Origin: Halobaculum roseum
GTDB taxonomy: Archaea; Halobacteriota; Halobacteria; Halobacteriales; Haloferacaceae
Length of the DNA stretch: 64,000 nucleotides
Direction of reading: 5' to 3'
Assembly (NCBI RefSeq): GCF_019880245.1
Contig: NZ_CP082288.1
Span: 62,001-126,000 of the forward strand
Part shown: positions 54,665 to 64,000 of the stretch, piece after piece
Numbering within the stretch: position 1 is the stretch's first letter
Layout: every line of letters begins with the position of its first letter
Notes under the pieces: generated by a model
What the model was told of the DNA's origin: nothing
The model's input: only the letters and a program-made list of their open reading frames with translations
The model's database searches: none
Made by a program: the position numbers and the translations under genes

Positions 54665-56464
54665 ATGTCAACTGGCCCCATCGACTACGGCGACCTCACA
54701 TCGGGTCGCGAGTGCAACTACTGGCGGATGGACCCGACGCTGCGGGCCGCCGTCGAGCGGGCGTACCCGAGCGATGAGTTCTCGTGGGCGAGCCCGATCC
54801 TGGAACGGTTCGGACACGCGTGCGGCCACGGTATCGCCGACCGCTCCGACCGGATAGACCGTCATCCGCCGGAACTGCACACATACGACGCCGACGGCGA
54901 GATCGTAAACGAGGTCGAGTACCACCCCGACCAGCGGGAGAACGAGCGGGTCGTCTACGGGGAGTTCCGGCTCACGCACGATCCGTTTCACGCGCCGCCG
55001 GGACGCGGCGAACCGGCCAGTTATACGCACGCGCTCGCGATGCAGGCGCTGTTGTCGTACTGCGACATCGGGTTCACCTGTCCGGCGTCGATGACGACCG
55101 GTGCGGCGATCGTGCTCGACGCGGCCGACCACGACTGTGAGGAGTACTTCGACCGTCTGACCAACGACGATATCGACGAACACATCGAGGGGGCGATGTT
55201 CCTCACCGAGAAGCAGGGCGGCAGCGACGTGGGCGCCAACGAGGTCCGCGCCGAGCCGGCCGACGACGGCACCTACCGCCTGTACGGGGAGAAGTGGTTC
55301 TGTTCGAACATCGACGCGCAGGGGGCGCTCGCGCTGGCACGGACGCCCGACGCGCCGGACGGGACCGAGGGCCTGTCGCTGTTTCTCGTCCCCCGCGAGG
55401 TCGACGGCGAGGTGAACGACTCGCTGTTTCGCCGCCTGAAGGACAAGCTGGGGACGCTGTCGGTGCCGACGGGGGAGATCGAGTTCCGTGGCGCCACGGG
55501 GTATCTGATCGGCGAGGAGGGCGACGGCTTCCGGCTGATGGCGGAGATGATGAACTACGAGCGGCTCACCAACGCGACCGGCGCCGTCGGGGTGATGGGC
55601 CGCGCGCTGTTGGAGGCGAAGGTGCACGCGGCCGACCGGGAGACGTTCGGCAAGCGGCTCGACGAACACGCGCTCATGCGGCGCGACCTCGCGGAGCTGA
55701 CCGTCGAGTACGAGGGGGCGGCGACGTTCTCGTTCGAGGCGGCGCGGTGGTACAACGAGTACAAACGGGGGGTGGAGTCGGATGACGACACGGGGTCGGA
55801 CGCGGATCGCGCGTTCAAGCTCATGCGCCTCCTGGTTCCGGTGGCGAAGTACCGGACCGCCCGTGACTCCGTCGGAATCGCCTCCTACTGCATGGAGATC
55901 CTCGGCGGGAACGGGTACGTCCGCGAGCACACGACGCCGCGCCTGCTCCGGGACACGCAGGTGCTCCCGATCTGGGAGGGCGCCTCGAACGTGATCTCGC
56001 TGGACGTGCTTCGCGTGCTCGAACGCGAGCGCGCCCACGAGGCGTTGATCCCGTTCGTCTCGGAACTGCTCGCCGTCGACGACGACCGGCTCTCGGCGCT
56101 CTCGGAGGAGATCCGGGAGTCGTTCGAGGCGCTTCAGGCGTCGCTCGGAACGCTCGCGACCGAGGACGCCGAGTACGCCCAGTACCACGCCAAGGAGCTG
56201 GCGAACCTGATATACGACGTTGTGACGGCCGCGTTGCTGCTCGCTCGCGCCGACGACGCGCTCGCCGTCGACGACGGGAGCGGCCCCGACGGACGGCTCG
56301 CGCTCGTCGCGGAGGCGTTCGTCGACGAACACCTTCGCGACGACACGTCTCGAGGGATCACGTCGGGGTCGACGGTCTGCGACGACCACTTCGACGCGCT
56401 GGCGCGGTACGCGAGCGTCGCTCCCGGGACGCTGACCGGGTCGACCCTCGCCGCACGCGATTGA
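54665..56464 (+). CDS. AidB-like acyl-CoA dehydrogenase
   Basis: The protein has 599 residues. FAD and substrate-binding segments match AidB more than ordinary acyl-CoA dehydrogenases: FLTEKQGGSDVGANEVRAEP, YRLYGEKWFCSNIDAQGALA, RRLKDKLGTLSVPTGEIEFR, MEILGGNGYVREHTTPRLLRD and LPIWEGASNVISLDVLRVLE. AidB in bacteria is part of the response to alkylating agents; archaeal homologues are uncharacterised and may be true dehydrogenases. A TTGATACG element lies about 27 bases before the ATG, supporting the start. It has about 60 residues more than E. coli AidB at the C-terminus. Confidence 0.82.
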   Translation: MSTGPIDYGDLTSGRECNYWRMDPTLRAAVERAYPSDEFSWASPILERFGHACGHGIADRSDRIDRHPPELHTYDADGEIVNEVEYHPDQRENERVVYGEFRLTHDPFHAPPGRGEPASYTHALAMQALLSYCDIGFTCPASMTTGAAIVLDAADHDCEEYFDRLTNDDIDEHIEGAMFLTEKQGGSDVGANEVRAEPADDGTYRLYGEKWFCSNIDAQGALALARTPDAPDGTEGLSLFLVPREVDGEVNDSLFRRLKDKLGTLSVPTGEIEFRGATGYLIGEEGDGFRLMAEMMNYERLTNATGAVGVMGRALLEAKVHAADRETFGKRLDEHALMRRDLAELTVEYEGAATFSFEAARWYNEYKRGVESDDDTGSDADRAFKLMRLLVPVAKYRTARDSVGIASYCMEILGGNGYVREHTTPRLLRDTQVLPIWEGASNVISLDVLRVLERERAHEALIPFVSELLAVDDDRLSALSEEIRESFEALQASLGTLATEDAEYAQYHAKELANLIYDVVTAALLLARADDALAVDDGSGPDGRLALVAEAFVDEHLRDDTSRGITSGSTVCDDHFDALARYASVAPGTLTGSTLAARD

Positions 56465-56489
56465 ACGTCGGTCGCGACGGCGACGCCGC

Positions 56490-57236
56490 TCAGGCCGGGT
56501 CGATCGCCTCGATCGCCAGATCGAAGCCCCACTCCGCGCTCGGCGATTCCTCGTCACCCGCGATCCCGCCGGTGTGGTCCGTGTAGGTCGTCTCGAACCG
56601 CGCTGTTCCGGTCGGGAAACAGCCATCGACGCCCGAGGCATCGTGTGTGACGTACAACCCGACGAACGCCGTGAGCGTTCCGCCGCCGGGGATCTCGACG
56701 GTCCCGTACTCCATCGTCTGTGCGATCCCGGAGGCGAGCCGCCAGCACCCCTCGTCCGCGAGATCCAGATCCGGAAGCGCGCGGTCCGGCTCGCCGTCCG
56801 TCGATCGCTTCGAGTGTGGATACCAGACCAACGCCCCGTCGGCGCTTCGCACGTACTGGAAGACGACGGGCCGGTACTCGCCGATCACGACCGGCTCGTC
56901 GGTGTCGTTCTCGACATCGACGCGGAGGACTACCGGGGAGCCGTCCGTCACGTACGGGTTCGCGAGCGAGACGCGCGGGCTGATCGGAAGCTCCGGCGCG
57001 GCGTCCTGCGAGGCGATCGCCGCCTCGTGTGTCGCGCCCGGCGGGTACTCGCGGTCGGAGGGACGGGTTCCGTCCCCGTTGCCGCCGTCATCGGGTCCGC
57101 CGTCGGCGTCGTCGGTCCCGCTTCCGCCGTCGGGGAGCGGTCGTTCGGTCGTCCCGTTCGCGAGGCCGGTACAGCCGGCGAGTCCCGCGAGGCCGACGAC
57201 GCCGGCCGCACGGAGGAGGGCTCGTCTGTGGTGCAC
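56490..57236 (-). CDS. Tat-exported lipoprotein of unknown function
   Basis: The protein has 248 residues from GTG 57236. HHRRALLRAAG is a twin-arginine signal, and LAGLAGC is a lipobox, so it should be lipid-anchored outside the membrane. A Gly/Asp linker (about 30-65) precedes a beta-rich domain of Ig-like appearance (VVLRVDVENDTDEPVVIGEY, GGTLTAFVGLYVTHD). Single domain, no known family; binding role likely. Confidence 0.7.
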   Translation of the reverse strand: MHHRRALLRAAGVVGLAGLAGCTGLANGTTERPLPDGGSGTDDADGGPDDGGNGDGTRPSDREYPPGATHEAAIASQDAAPELPISPRVSLANPYVTDGSPVVLRVDVENDTDEPVVIGEYRPVVFQYVRSADGALVWYPHSKRSTDGEPDRALPDLDLADEGCWRLASGIAQTMEYGTVEIPGGGTLTAFVGLYVTHDASGVDGCFPTGTARFETTYTDHTGGIAGDEESPSAEWGFDLAIEAIDPA

Positions 57237-57371
57237 GATCGGGAGTTACCGAGGGCGACGATAAGCCCGCCGTACGGTCAAACCCCCCTTTGACTCTTCG
57301 CCCGCGTCGACTCGTCTCGGAACTCCGCCGAGGACCGACAGGGGGATGCGACAGCGCCCGAACACACGACC

Positions 57372-57659
57372 GTGACCGAGACGATCACGATCGAGGTGGT
57401 ACACGCCGTCGCGCCCGAGGAACTCGACGAGGCCCAGCTGCAGCCCGCGCTTCGAGAACTCGCCGGCGCTCGACACGTCCTCGTCGGTCGCAAGGGCGGC
57501 CGACAGTCGTGGTTCGATCGGATCCGGGCGTTCCTCGCGCGCGAACCGGTGGAGGCGGTGACGGTCGTGACCGACGAGCCCGCGAGCGAGGGATCGGAGG
57601 TGACCCTCCGCGTCGAGGAGACAGACATCGCGGGCGTGTACGTCGCGGCGGCCACGTAG
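57372..57659 (+). CDS. Small haloarchaeal hypothetical protein
   Basis: The protein has 95 residues and a GTG start. It alternates beta and helical segments (ITIEVVHAVAPEELDEAQLQ, GARHVLVGRKGGRQSW, EAVTVVTDEPASEGSEVTL). No motif recognised. Codon use is normal for the genome. It is flanked by a lipoprotein gene in divergent orientation and by katG convergently. Confidence 0.55.
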   Translation: MTETITIEVVHAVAPEELDEAQLQPALRELAGARHVLVGRKGGRQSWFDRIRAFLAREPVEAVTVVTDEPASEGSEVTLRVEETDIAGVYVAAAT

Positions 57660-57782
57660 CCAGTTGGACGGGCGCGACCGGGGTTTATCGACGGATGGGC
57701 GGTACTGAATCCGCAGTGCTACCTAGTCGCTCAGGAAGCGAACGGAAAGAAAACGGAGTCGGCGTGTCGGTCGCGTCCGTCG

Positions 57783-60125
<2,343 letters not shown>

Positions 60126-61571
60126 TCAGTGTGAGTGACCGTCGCCGCCTCGTGTGAACTGGCCGGAGAACCCCCGCTGGACGACCTCCGAGAGCGCGGG
60201 GTGAACGTGCACCGACTCACGGATGTCCCGGACGGTCCCCGTTCCCGACTTCATCGCGACGACGACCTCCTCGATGAGATTAGACGCCTCCGGGCCGACG
60301 ATGTGACACCCGAGGATCTCGCCCTCGAGCGTTATGATCGCCTTCAGGAACCCGTCCGCCTTCATCGCGCTTCCCCGTGCGGTCTGGTCGTACGCGTACG
60401 TTCGAGTCGCGTACTCACGGCCGTCCGCCCGGAGTTCGTCCTCGGTCGCGCCGACGCCCGCGACTTCGGGCGACGCGAACACGGCGAACGGCATCGCGGA
60501 GTAGTCGACCGCTTCGAGCTCGTCGCCGAAGAGGTTCCGTACCACCGCCTGTGCCTCGTGGTTGGCGCTGTGTTTCAGCAGATATTCCCCGACGATGTCG
60601 CCGAGGGCCCACACGCCGTCGACGGTCGTCCGGAGGTACTCGTCGGTCTCGACGAACCCCCGTTCGTCGGTCTCGATGCCGGTCTCCCCGAGGTTCAACG
60701 TGTCCGTGTTCGGCGTCCGACCGGCGGCGACGAGGAGTTCGTCCCCCGTCACCGACACCGGATCGTCGTCCACGATCCCGCCATCGTCTCCGTCATTACC
60801 CTCATCTCCGTACTCGTACGGCTTCGCCTCGACGGAGACCCTCCCGTCGGACTGCGAGACCGCCGTCGCGGCGTGGCCCGTGTGGACGGTCATCCGCTCC
60901 GCGTAGCGGTCGGTGAACGCCTCGGCGACCTCCGGGTCCGCCTCCGGGAGGAGGTTCGGCCGGCGACCGACGATCGTCACTTCGCTCCCGAACGTCTCGA
61001 AGAAGTGGCCGAGCTCGGCGGCGATGTAGCCGCCGCCGACGATGACGAGGTGGTCGGGCGGCGTCTCCAGTTGCAGGGCCTCGGTGCTGGTCAGGTAGTC
61101 CACGTCCTCGATCCCGTCGATCGGCGGGATCGCCGGCCGCGTCCCCGCCGCGACGAGGATCGTGTCGGCGGCGATCCGCGTTCCGTCGTCGTCGCCGCCG
61201 ACGATCTCGACGGTGTGGTCGTCGACGAACCGGCCCTCCCCCTCGTACAGGTCGTGTCTCGGGGACGACCGAAGCCCCTCCCGGATCGACGCCGAGTCCC
61301 CCTCGACTTCCTCGTTTACCTCCCGGACGATCGCCGAGAAGTCAACGTCCTCGACGGTCGCGTCGATGTGGAACTCGTCGGCCCGCTCGATCGTTTCGAG
61401 CATCTCCGCGTGGTACAACAGCATCTTCGACGGGATGCAGCCGCGGTTGAGACAGGTACCGCCGAGCGGACCCTTCTCCACGATAGCGACCGACTGTCCC
61501 CGGTTCGCGGCCGCGTTCGCGACGTCGAGGCCGGACCCGGACCCGATGACGAGAAAATCGAATTCGTCCAT
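60126..61571 (-). CDS. Pyridine nucleotide-disulfide oxidoreductase, dihydrolipoamide dehydrogenase/mycothione reductase-like
   Basis: The protein has 481 residues. FDFLVIGSGSGLDVANAAA binds FAD and GGTCLNRGCIPSKMLLYHAE has the redox-active cysteine pair. LVIVGGGYIAAELGHFFE binds NAD(P)H, VWALGDIVGEYLLKH is the second FAD site, and HPALSEVV near the end has the His-Glu pair of the active site. The layout, FVYA-like helix after the cysteines and ETFGSEVTIVGRRPNLLPEAD, resembles mycothione reductase. Haloarchaea use gamma-glutamylcysteine, so bis-gamma-glutamylcystine reductase is an equal possibility. The start at 61571 is set by TATA spacing. Confidence 0.78.
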   Translation of the reverse strand: MDEFDFLVIGSGSGLDVANAAANRGQSVAIVEKGPLGGTCLNRGCIPSKMLLYHAEMLETIERADEFHIDATVEDVDFSAIVREVNEEVEGDSASIREGLRSSPRHDLYEGEGRFVDDHTVEIVGGDDDGTRIAADTILVAAGTRPAIPPIDGIEDVDYLTSTEALQLETPPDHLVIVGGGYIAAELGHFFETFGSEVTIVGRRPNLLPEADPEVAEAFTDRYAERMTVHTGHAATAVSQSDGRVSVEAKPYEYGDEGNDGDDGGIVDDDPVSVTGDELLVAAGRTPNTDTLNLGETGIETDERGFVETDEYLRTTVDGVWALGDIVGEYLLKHSANHEAQAVVRNLFGDELEAVDYSAMPFAVFASPEVAGVGATEDELRADGREYATRTYAYDQTARGSAMKADGFLKAIITLEGEILGCHIVGPEASNLIEEVVVAMKSGTGTVRDIRESVHVHPALSEVVQRGFSGQFTRGGDGHSH

Positions 61572-61592
61572 GAACCTCCAGTCGGCGACCGG

Positions 61593-61601
61593 ATACAATA
61601 A
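61593..61601 (-). promoter_or_regulatory. TATA-like box of the disulfide reductase gene
   Basis: On the minus strand TATTGTAT is centred about 27 bases before ATG 61571. Confidence 0.5.
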
Positions 61602-61705
61602 TCAACGGGCGGTGTGTCCGATCGATGCCAATCCGCTCATGCTCGGAACACACGGGAGAACCCCATTTTGGACTCCGGACGAGTACTCTCGCCACAGTAG
61701 TGTGC

Positions 61706-61723
61706 TTTAGTGGGAATACTAAA
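61706..61723. promoter_or_regulatory. 18-bp palindrome, possible operator
   Basis: TTTAGT, six bases, ACTAAA form a perfect inverted repeat between the regulator's stop and the disulfide reductase start. Such half-site arrays suit a dimeric winged-helix regulator. It lies about 135 bases before the reductase start, so it could belong to the reductase gene or terminate the regulator transcript. Confidence 0.35.
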
Positions 61724-61795
61724 CAGAACTAACGGGAGAGGCGATTCGATCAGCCCGACGAGGCTGACTTGGGTGCTAAACCGACGTGCGAGCCG

Positions 61796-62227
61796 TCAGT
61801 TCTCGGCGGGTACCTGCTCGGGCTGTTCGTATTTGGCCTCGAACTCGCCGATGAGTTGGCCCATCTTCGCGTACCAGTCGTTGAGCATACGCTGCATGTC
61901 GTCGGCGATCTGCGACGGGTCCGTCGGACTGTAGACGTGGTAGTATCCGCCTTGATCGTAGTTGATCTGATCCTTCTGGATGAAGCCGGCGTCCAGAAGT
62001 CGCTGGACAGCGCGGTAGGCGGTCGAGCGCTCCCGGTCGACGCGCTCGGCGATCTCGTCGATAGTCAGCGGGGAGTCGGCCGACACCAACGTCTGGAAGC
62101 AGTCCTTGTCGAGTTGTTTCAGGCCGTGAAAGCACTCGAGCAGCCCCTCGCACTCCATGTCCCGTCGGAGTTGTTCGGACATCGAATCGGGCATTTGTAC
62201 GGTAATACCAACGATCTCCGTCGACAT
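61796..62227 (-). CDS. Cysteine-bearing winged-helix regulator, OxsR/TrmB-like
   Basis: The protein has 143 residues from ATG 62227 (ATG 62194 and 62251 are alternatives). A winged helix (FQTLVSADSPLTIDEIAERV, RERSTAYRAVQRLLDAGFIQ) is followed by a coiled-coil dimerisation helix near RMLNDWYAKMGQLIGEFEAK. Cys26, Cys32 and Cys43 cluster just before the winged helix in MECEGLLECFHG. This resembles the haloarchaeal thiol-based redox regulator OxsR, which uses one such cysteine; assignment is from general resemblance, not a match. It lies next to a disulfide reductase and katG, which supports a redox role. Confidence 0.7.
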   Translation of the reverse strand: MSTEIVGITVQMPDSMSEQLRRDMECEGLLECFHGLKQLDKDCFQTLVSADSPLTIDEIAERVDRERSTAYRAVQRLLDAGFIQKDQINYDQGGYYHVYSPTDPSQIADDMQRMLNDWYAKMGQLIGEFEAKYEQPEQVPAEN

Positions 62228-62545
62228 AAGGGTTGTGTGTGCAATATACAATCTCGTCTCTCCGGTTGTCGGCGGGAACGACGCCCGAAACCGAGCAACC
62301 GACCGGTTCGCCTGTCGGGTACCCTCTCGCCGAAAAACGTTCGATGCACCCGAAGGAAGTCACGGATGGACGGTGCCGTGGGGTCCATCGAGGCCGGACA
62401 CAACCAATAAACCGCTCGGGATAGTATTGGGCATTATGATACATACTGCTGCCGGACTTGTCGCCGTCGGATCGGGTGGGTTCCCAGGGCGAATTGGCTC
62501 GGTGGCGACGACGGCTCCGACTGAGTCCGCGCGGATCGACCGACG

Positions 62546-63382
62546 ATGACGGCCGACCCTGACAGCGATCCCGAGACCGCCGACACCGCCGCCGCCGACG
62601 AGACCGGGGCCGCTCCGGCCGACGACAGCGGCGGGAACACCGTCGACTCCGAACGTAGTCCGACCGGAGCCGGGACGCCGACGGAGGGATCACGGCCGGG
62701 AGCGACCCCGGGTGACGATGTATCCCCCCACATCGGTGGGGGACTGCTCGACGAGAACATGGGACCGAGCTCGGCGATGGCGCACCTGTACCGGGGTGAG
62801 CTCCACCGGATGAAGCTGTGGCGTGAGCGCCTCGACCGGACCACGAACTGGGGCGTCGTCGTCATCGCCGCGTTGCTCACGTGGGCGTTCACGAGCCCGG
62901 ACAACCCCCACTACATCATCCTCGTCGGCGTCGCGACGCTGTCGGTGTTCCTGGTGATCGAGTCGCGTCGCTACCGCGGCTACGACATCTGGCGTACGCG
63001 CGTCCGCACCATCCAGGAGAACGTCTGGGCCTACGGGCTCGACCCCGAGGGCGGCCTCGCCGACCGAGACTGGCGCGAACGCCTCGGCGACGACTACCGG
63101 ACGCCGACGCTGAAGATCACGGCCGAGGAGGCGATCGCCCACCGGCTTCGCCGGGTGTACCTCCCGCTGTTCGCCGTCCTCCTGGCTGCCTGGCTGATCC
63201 GAACTACGGCCTTCTCGTCCGAGCCGTGGCCGGACGCCGCGGCGATCGGGATGGTCCCGGGAACTGTCGTTCTCCTCACCGTCGGCGCCTTCTACGCCGC
63301 CGCGATCGGGATCGCATGTCGACCCCGAACCTGGCACGCGAAGGGCGAACTTCGGTCGGAGGACCTCCGGAAACGGCGCTAA
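62546..63382 (+). CDS. DUF2270-family membrane protein
   Basis: The protein has 278 residues. A long acidic disordered N-terminus (about 1-70) precedes HLYRGELHRMKLWRERLDRT, a hallmark of DUF2270, two hydrophobic segments (WGVVVIAALLTWAF, IILVGVATLSVFLVI), an ESRRYRGYDIWRTRVR loop and a second hydrophobic pair near the end. DUF2270 proteins are integral membrane proteins of unknown function, common in haloarchaea. ATG 62546 is the only plausible start. Confidence 0.85.
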   Translation: MTADPDSDPETADTAAADETGAAPADDSGGNTVDSERSPTGAGTPTEGSRPGATPGDDVSPHIGGGLLDENMGPSSAMAHLYRGELHRMKLWRERLDRTTNWGVVVIAALLTWAFTSPDNPHYIILVGVATLSVFLVIESRRYRGYDIWRTRVRTIQENVWAYGLDPEGGLADRDWRERLGDDYRTPTLKITAEEAIAHRLRRVYLPLFAVLLAAWLIRTTAFSSEPWPDAAAIGMVPGTVVLLTVGAFYAAAIGIACRPRTWHAKGELRSEDLRKRR

Positions 63383-63742
63383 CAGCGTCGATCGACTCCG
63401 CGGCGACGACGATCATGCGACTGGGACACAGTTCGCACAGTGGAGGAACTGGTCTTTGGTCTGATGGAGGTCGTCGCACCGCCCGTCAGGTACGTCGAGT
63501 TTGACTTTGACAGTGCGAATCACGTCCCCCATCCGTATTTCACAAGTTGACTATTTCTTTATATCTACGGCTGATGTTGGGGAGTCGGACTGCTATCGCT
63601 CGTGGATTGATTCGAGGATTGTCGGATTCCTCCCACGGCTCAAGCCGTGGGCTTCCTCCTTGCATTTCTGTGAACCCGCCACCGCTTACGGGAGTAGGGC
63701 GGGTCAGTAGCTACACTCAGGTCCTCAAACCGGAGGAGGATG
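63383..63742. other. Gene-poor stretch with a hairpin typical of IS605/IS1341 ends
   Basis: No intact gene is seen. An AT-rich portion (63535-63560) holds a TTTATATC TATA-like element at 63559-63566. A 20-base hairpin at 63632-63651 resembles sequences at the ends of TnpB-type elements. No transposase or TnpB coding sequence is present on either side, so this is probably a remnant. Confidence 0.4.
63632..63651. repeat. Perfect hairpin CCCACGGCT-CA-AGCCGTGGG
   Basis: A nine-base stem with a two-base loop, flanked by TTCCTC (left) and CTTCCTCC (right). This type of CCCACGGCTnnAGCCGTGGG repeat is known to me at the ends of haloarchaeal IS605/IS1341 (TnpB) elements, where it borders the guide-RNA region. 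Confidence 0.5.
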
Positions 63743-64000
63743 TCAATCCGTGCTGTTCCGGTAGTATACGTGTCCGTCAAAGAGCAGTCGTGCAGTGCGA
63801 CCGACGCGGACCCGGTCGATCGTCGTTCCCCCGTCACGCGTCGCTCCCTCGACACCGATCGTGATCCTCCCCTTGGGATGGCCGATGACCACGTTGGGGC
63901 CCCCGGCGTCCCGAGCAAGCTCCGCCGGGATCGTCCCATCGATCTGGGTCGCCGCGGCGAGACACATGGCGCCGGTCGTCGCGTACGAGTGGTGGGGTGT
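63743..64000 (-). CDS. C-terminal part of a PrpF-family isomerase
   Basis: The frame is open from the right edge. TPHHSYATTGAMCLAAATQI resembles the PHxAxxxTGAxC segment of PrpF-type proteins (2-methylaconitate isomerase/4-oxalomesaconate tautomerase family), followed by VVIGHPKGRITIGVE and RVGRTARLLFDGHVYY, the usual C-terminal RTARRLMDGxVYV. The first part of the gene lies beyond the window. Enzyme specificity cannot be assigned. Confidence 0.75.
   Translation of the reverse strand, partial: TPHHSYATTGAMCLAAATQIDGTIPAELARDAGGPNVVIGHPKGRITIGVEGATRDGGTTIDRVRVGRTARLLFDGHVYYRNSTD

Overview
The window is chromosomal DNA of a halophilic archaeon (class Halobacteria). The genes are strongly GC-rich and encode very acidic proteins. 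Promoters often have a TATA-like box about 27-31 bases before a leaderless start, genes inside operons use GGAGGTGA-type ribosome binding sites, and several families are typical of haloarchaea (HalOD1, DUF2270, DUF211, MaeB hybrid malic enzyme, Tat lipoproteins). No tRNA, rRNA or CRISPR array was found.

Region 1 (1-23576) is the most unusual part: two tail-to-tail operons that look like one cytoskeleton/membrane system. The plus-strand operon (96-15738, already running at the window edge) encodes three divergent tubulin/FtsZ-superfamily proteins. They are interleaved with integral membrane proteins, some with large extracellular or cytoplasmic beta-sandwich domains and helical regions. The facing minus-strand operon (23576 to 15977) encodes a tandem winged-helix protein, a coiled-coil protein, a small unknown protein, a Cdc48-type single-ring AAA ATPase and a 1004-residue beta-propeller/Ig-like protein. 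My reading is a membrane-anchored, tubulin-based machine with its own AAA remodeller. The domain calls rest on visible motifs; the joint function is inference.

Region 2 (23577-36140) is ordinary metabolism and transport with some oddities. It holds two small coupled genes, an NAD+ synthase with a second, apparently dead synthase domain, a winged-helix regulator, MaeB, an MFS permease, a UspA protein, a TAXI-TRAP transporter (binding lipoprotein plus fused permease), an SDR dehydrogenase and a CBS protein. The two TRAP genes share CGATCAT half-sites in their upstream regions.

Region 3 (about 36140-39850) is an acquired or decaying segment: an AbrB-like pseudogene, a zinc-ribbon ORF, then a strongly AT-rich insert with a P-loop NTPase-TPR gene split by a 2-bp frame change at a TA repeat.

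Region 4 (39860-57660) holds sugar, amide and one-carbon enzymes (Gfo/Idh/MocA dehydrogenase, FmdA-type amidase, sugar-phosphate isomerase, MetE-like protein, CoA-disulfide-reductase-like flavoprotein, glycerate kinase, AidB-like acyl-CoA dehydrogenase), transporters, small membrane proteins, a HalOD1 protein next to a broken gene, and UspA. Region 5 (57783-62227) is an oxidative-stress group on the minus strand: KatG, a disulfide reductase and a cysteine-bearing winged-helix regulator. The window ends with a DUF2270 membrane protein, a solitary hairpin resembling the end of IS605/IS1341 (TnpB) elements, and the C-terminal part of a PrpF-family protein.
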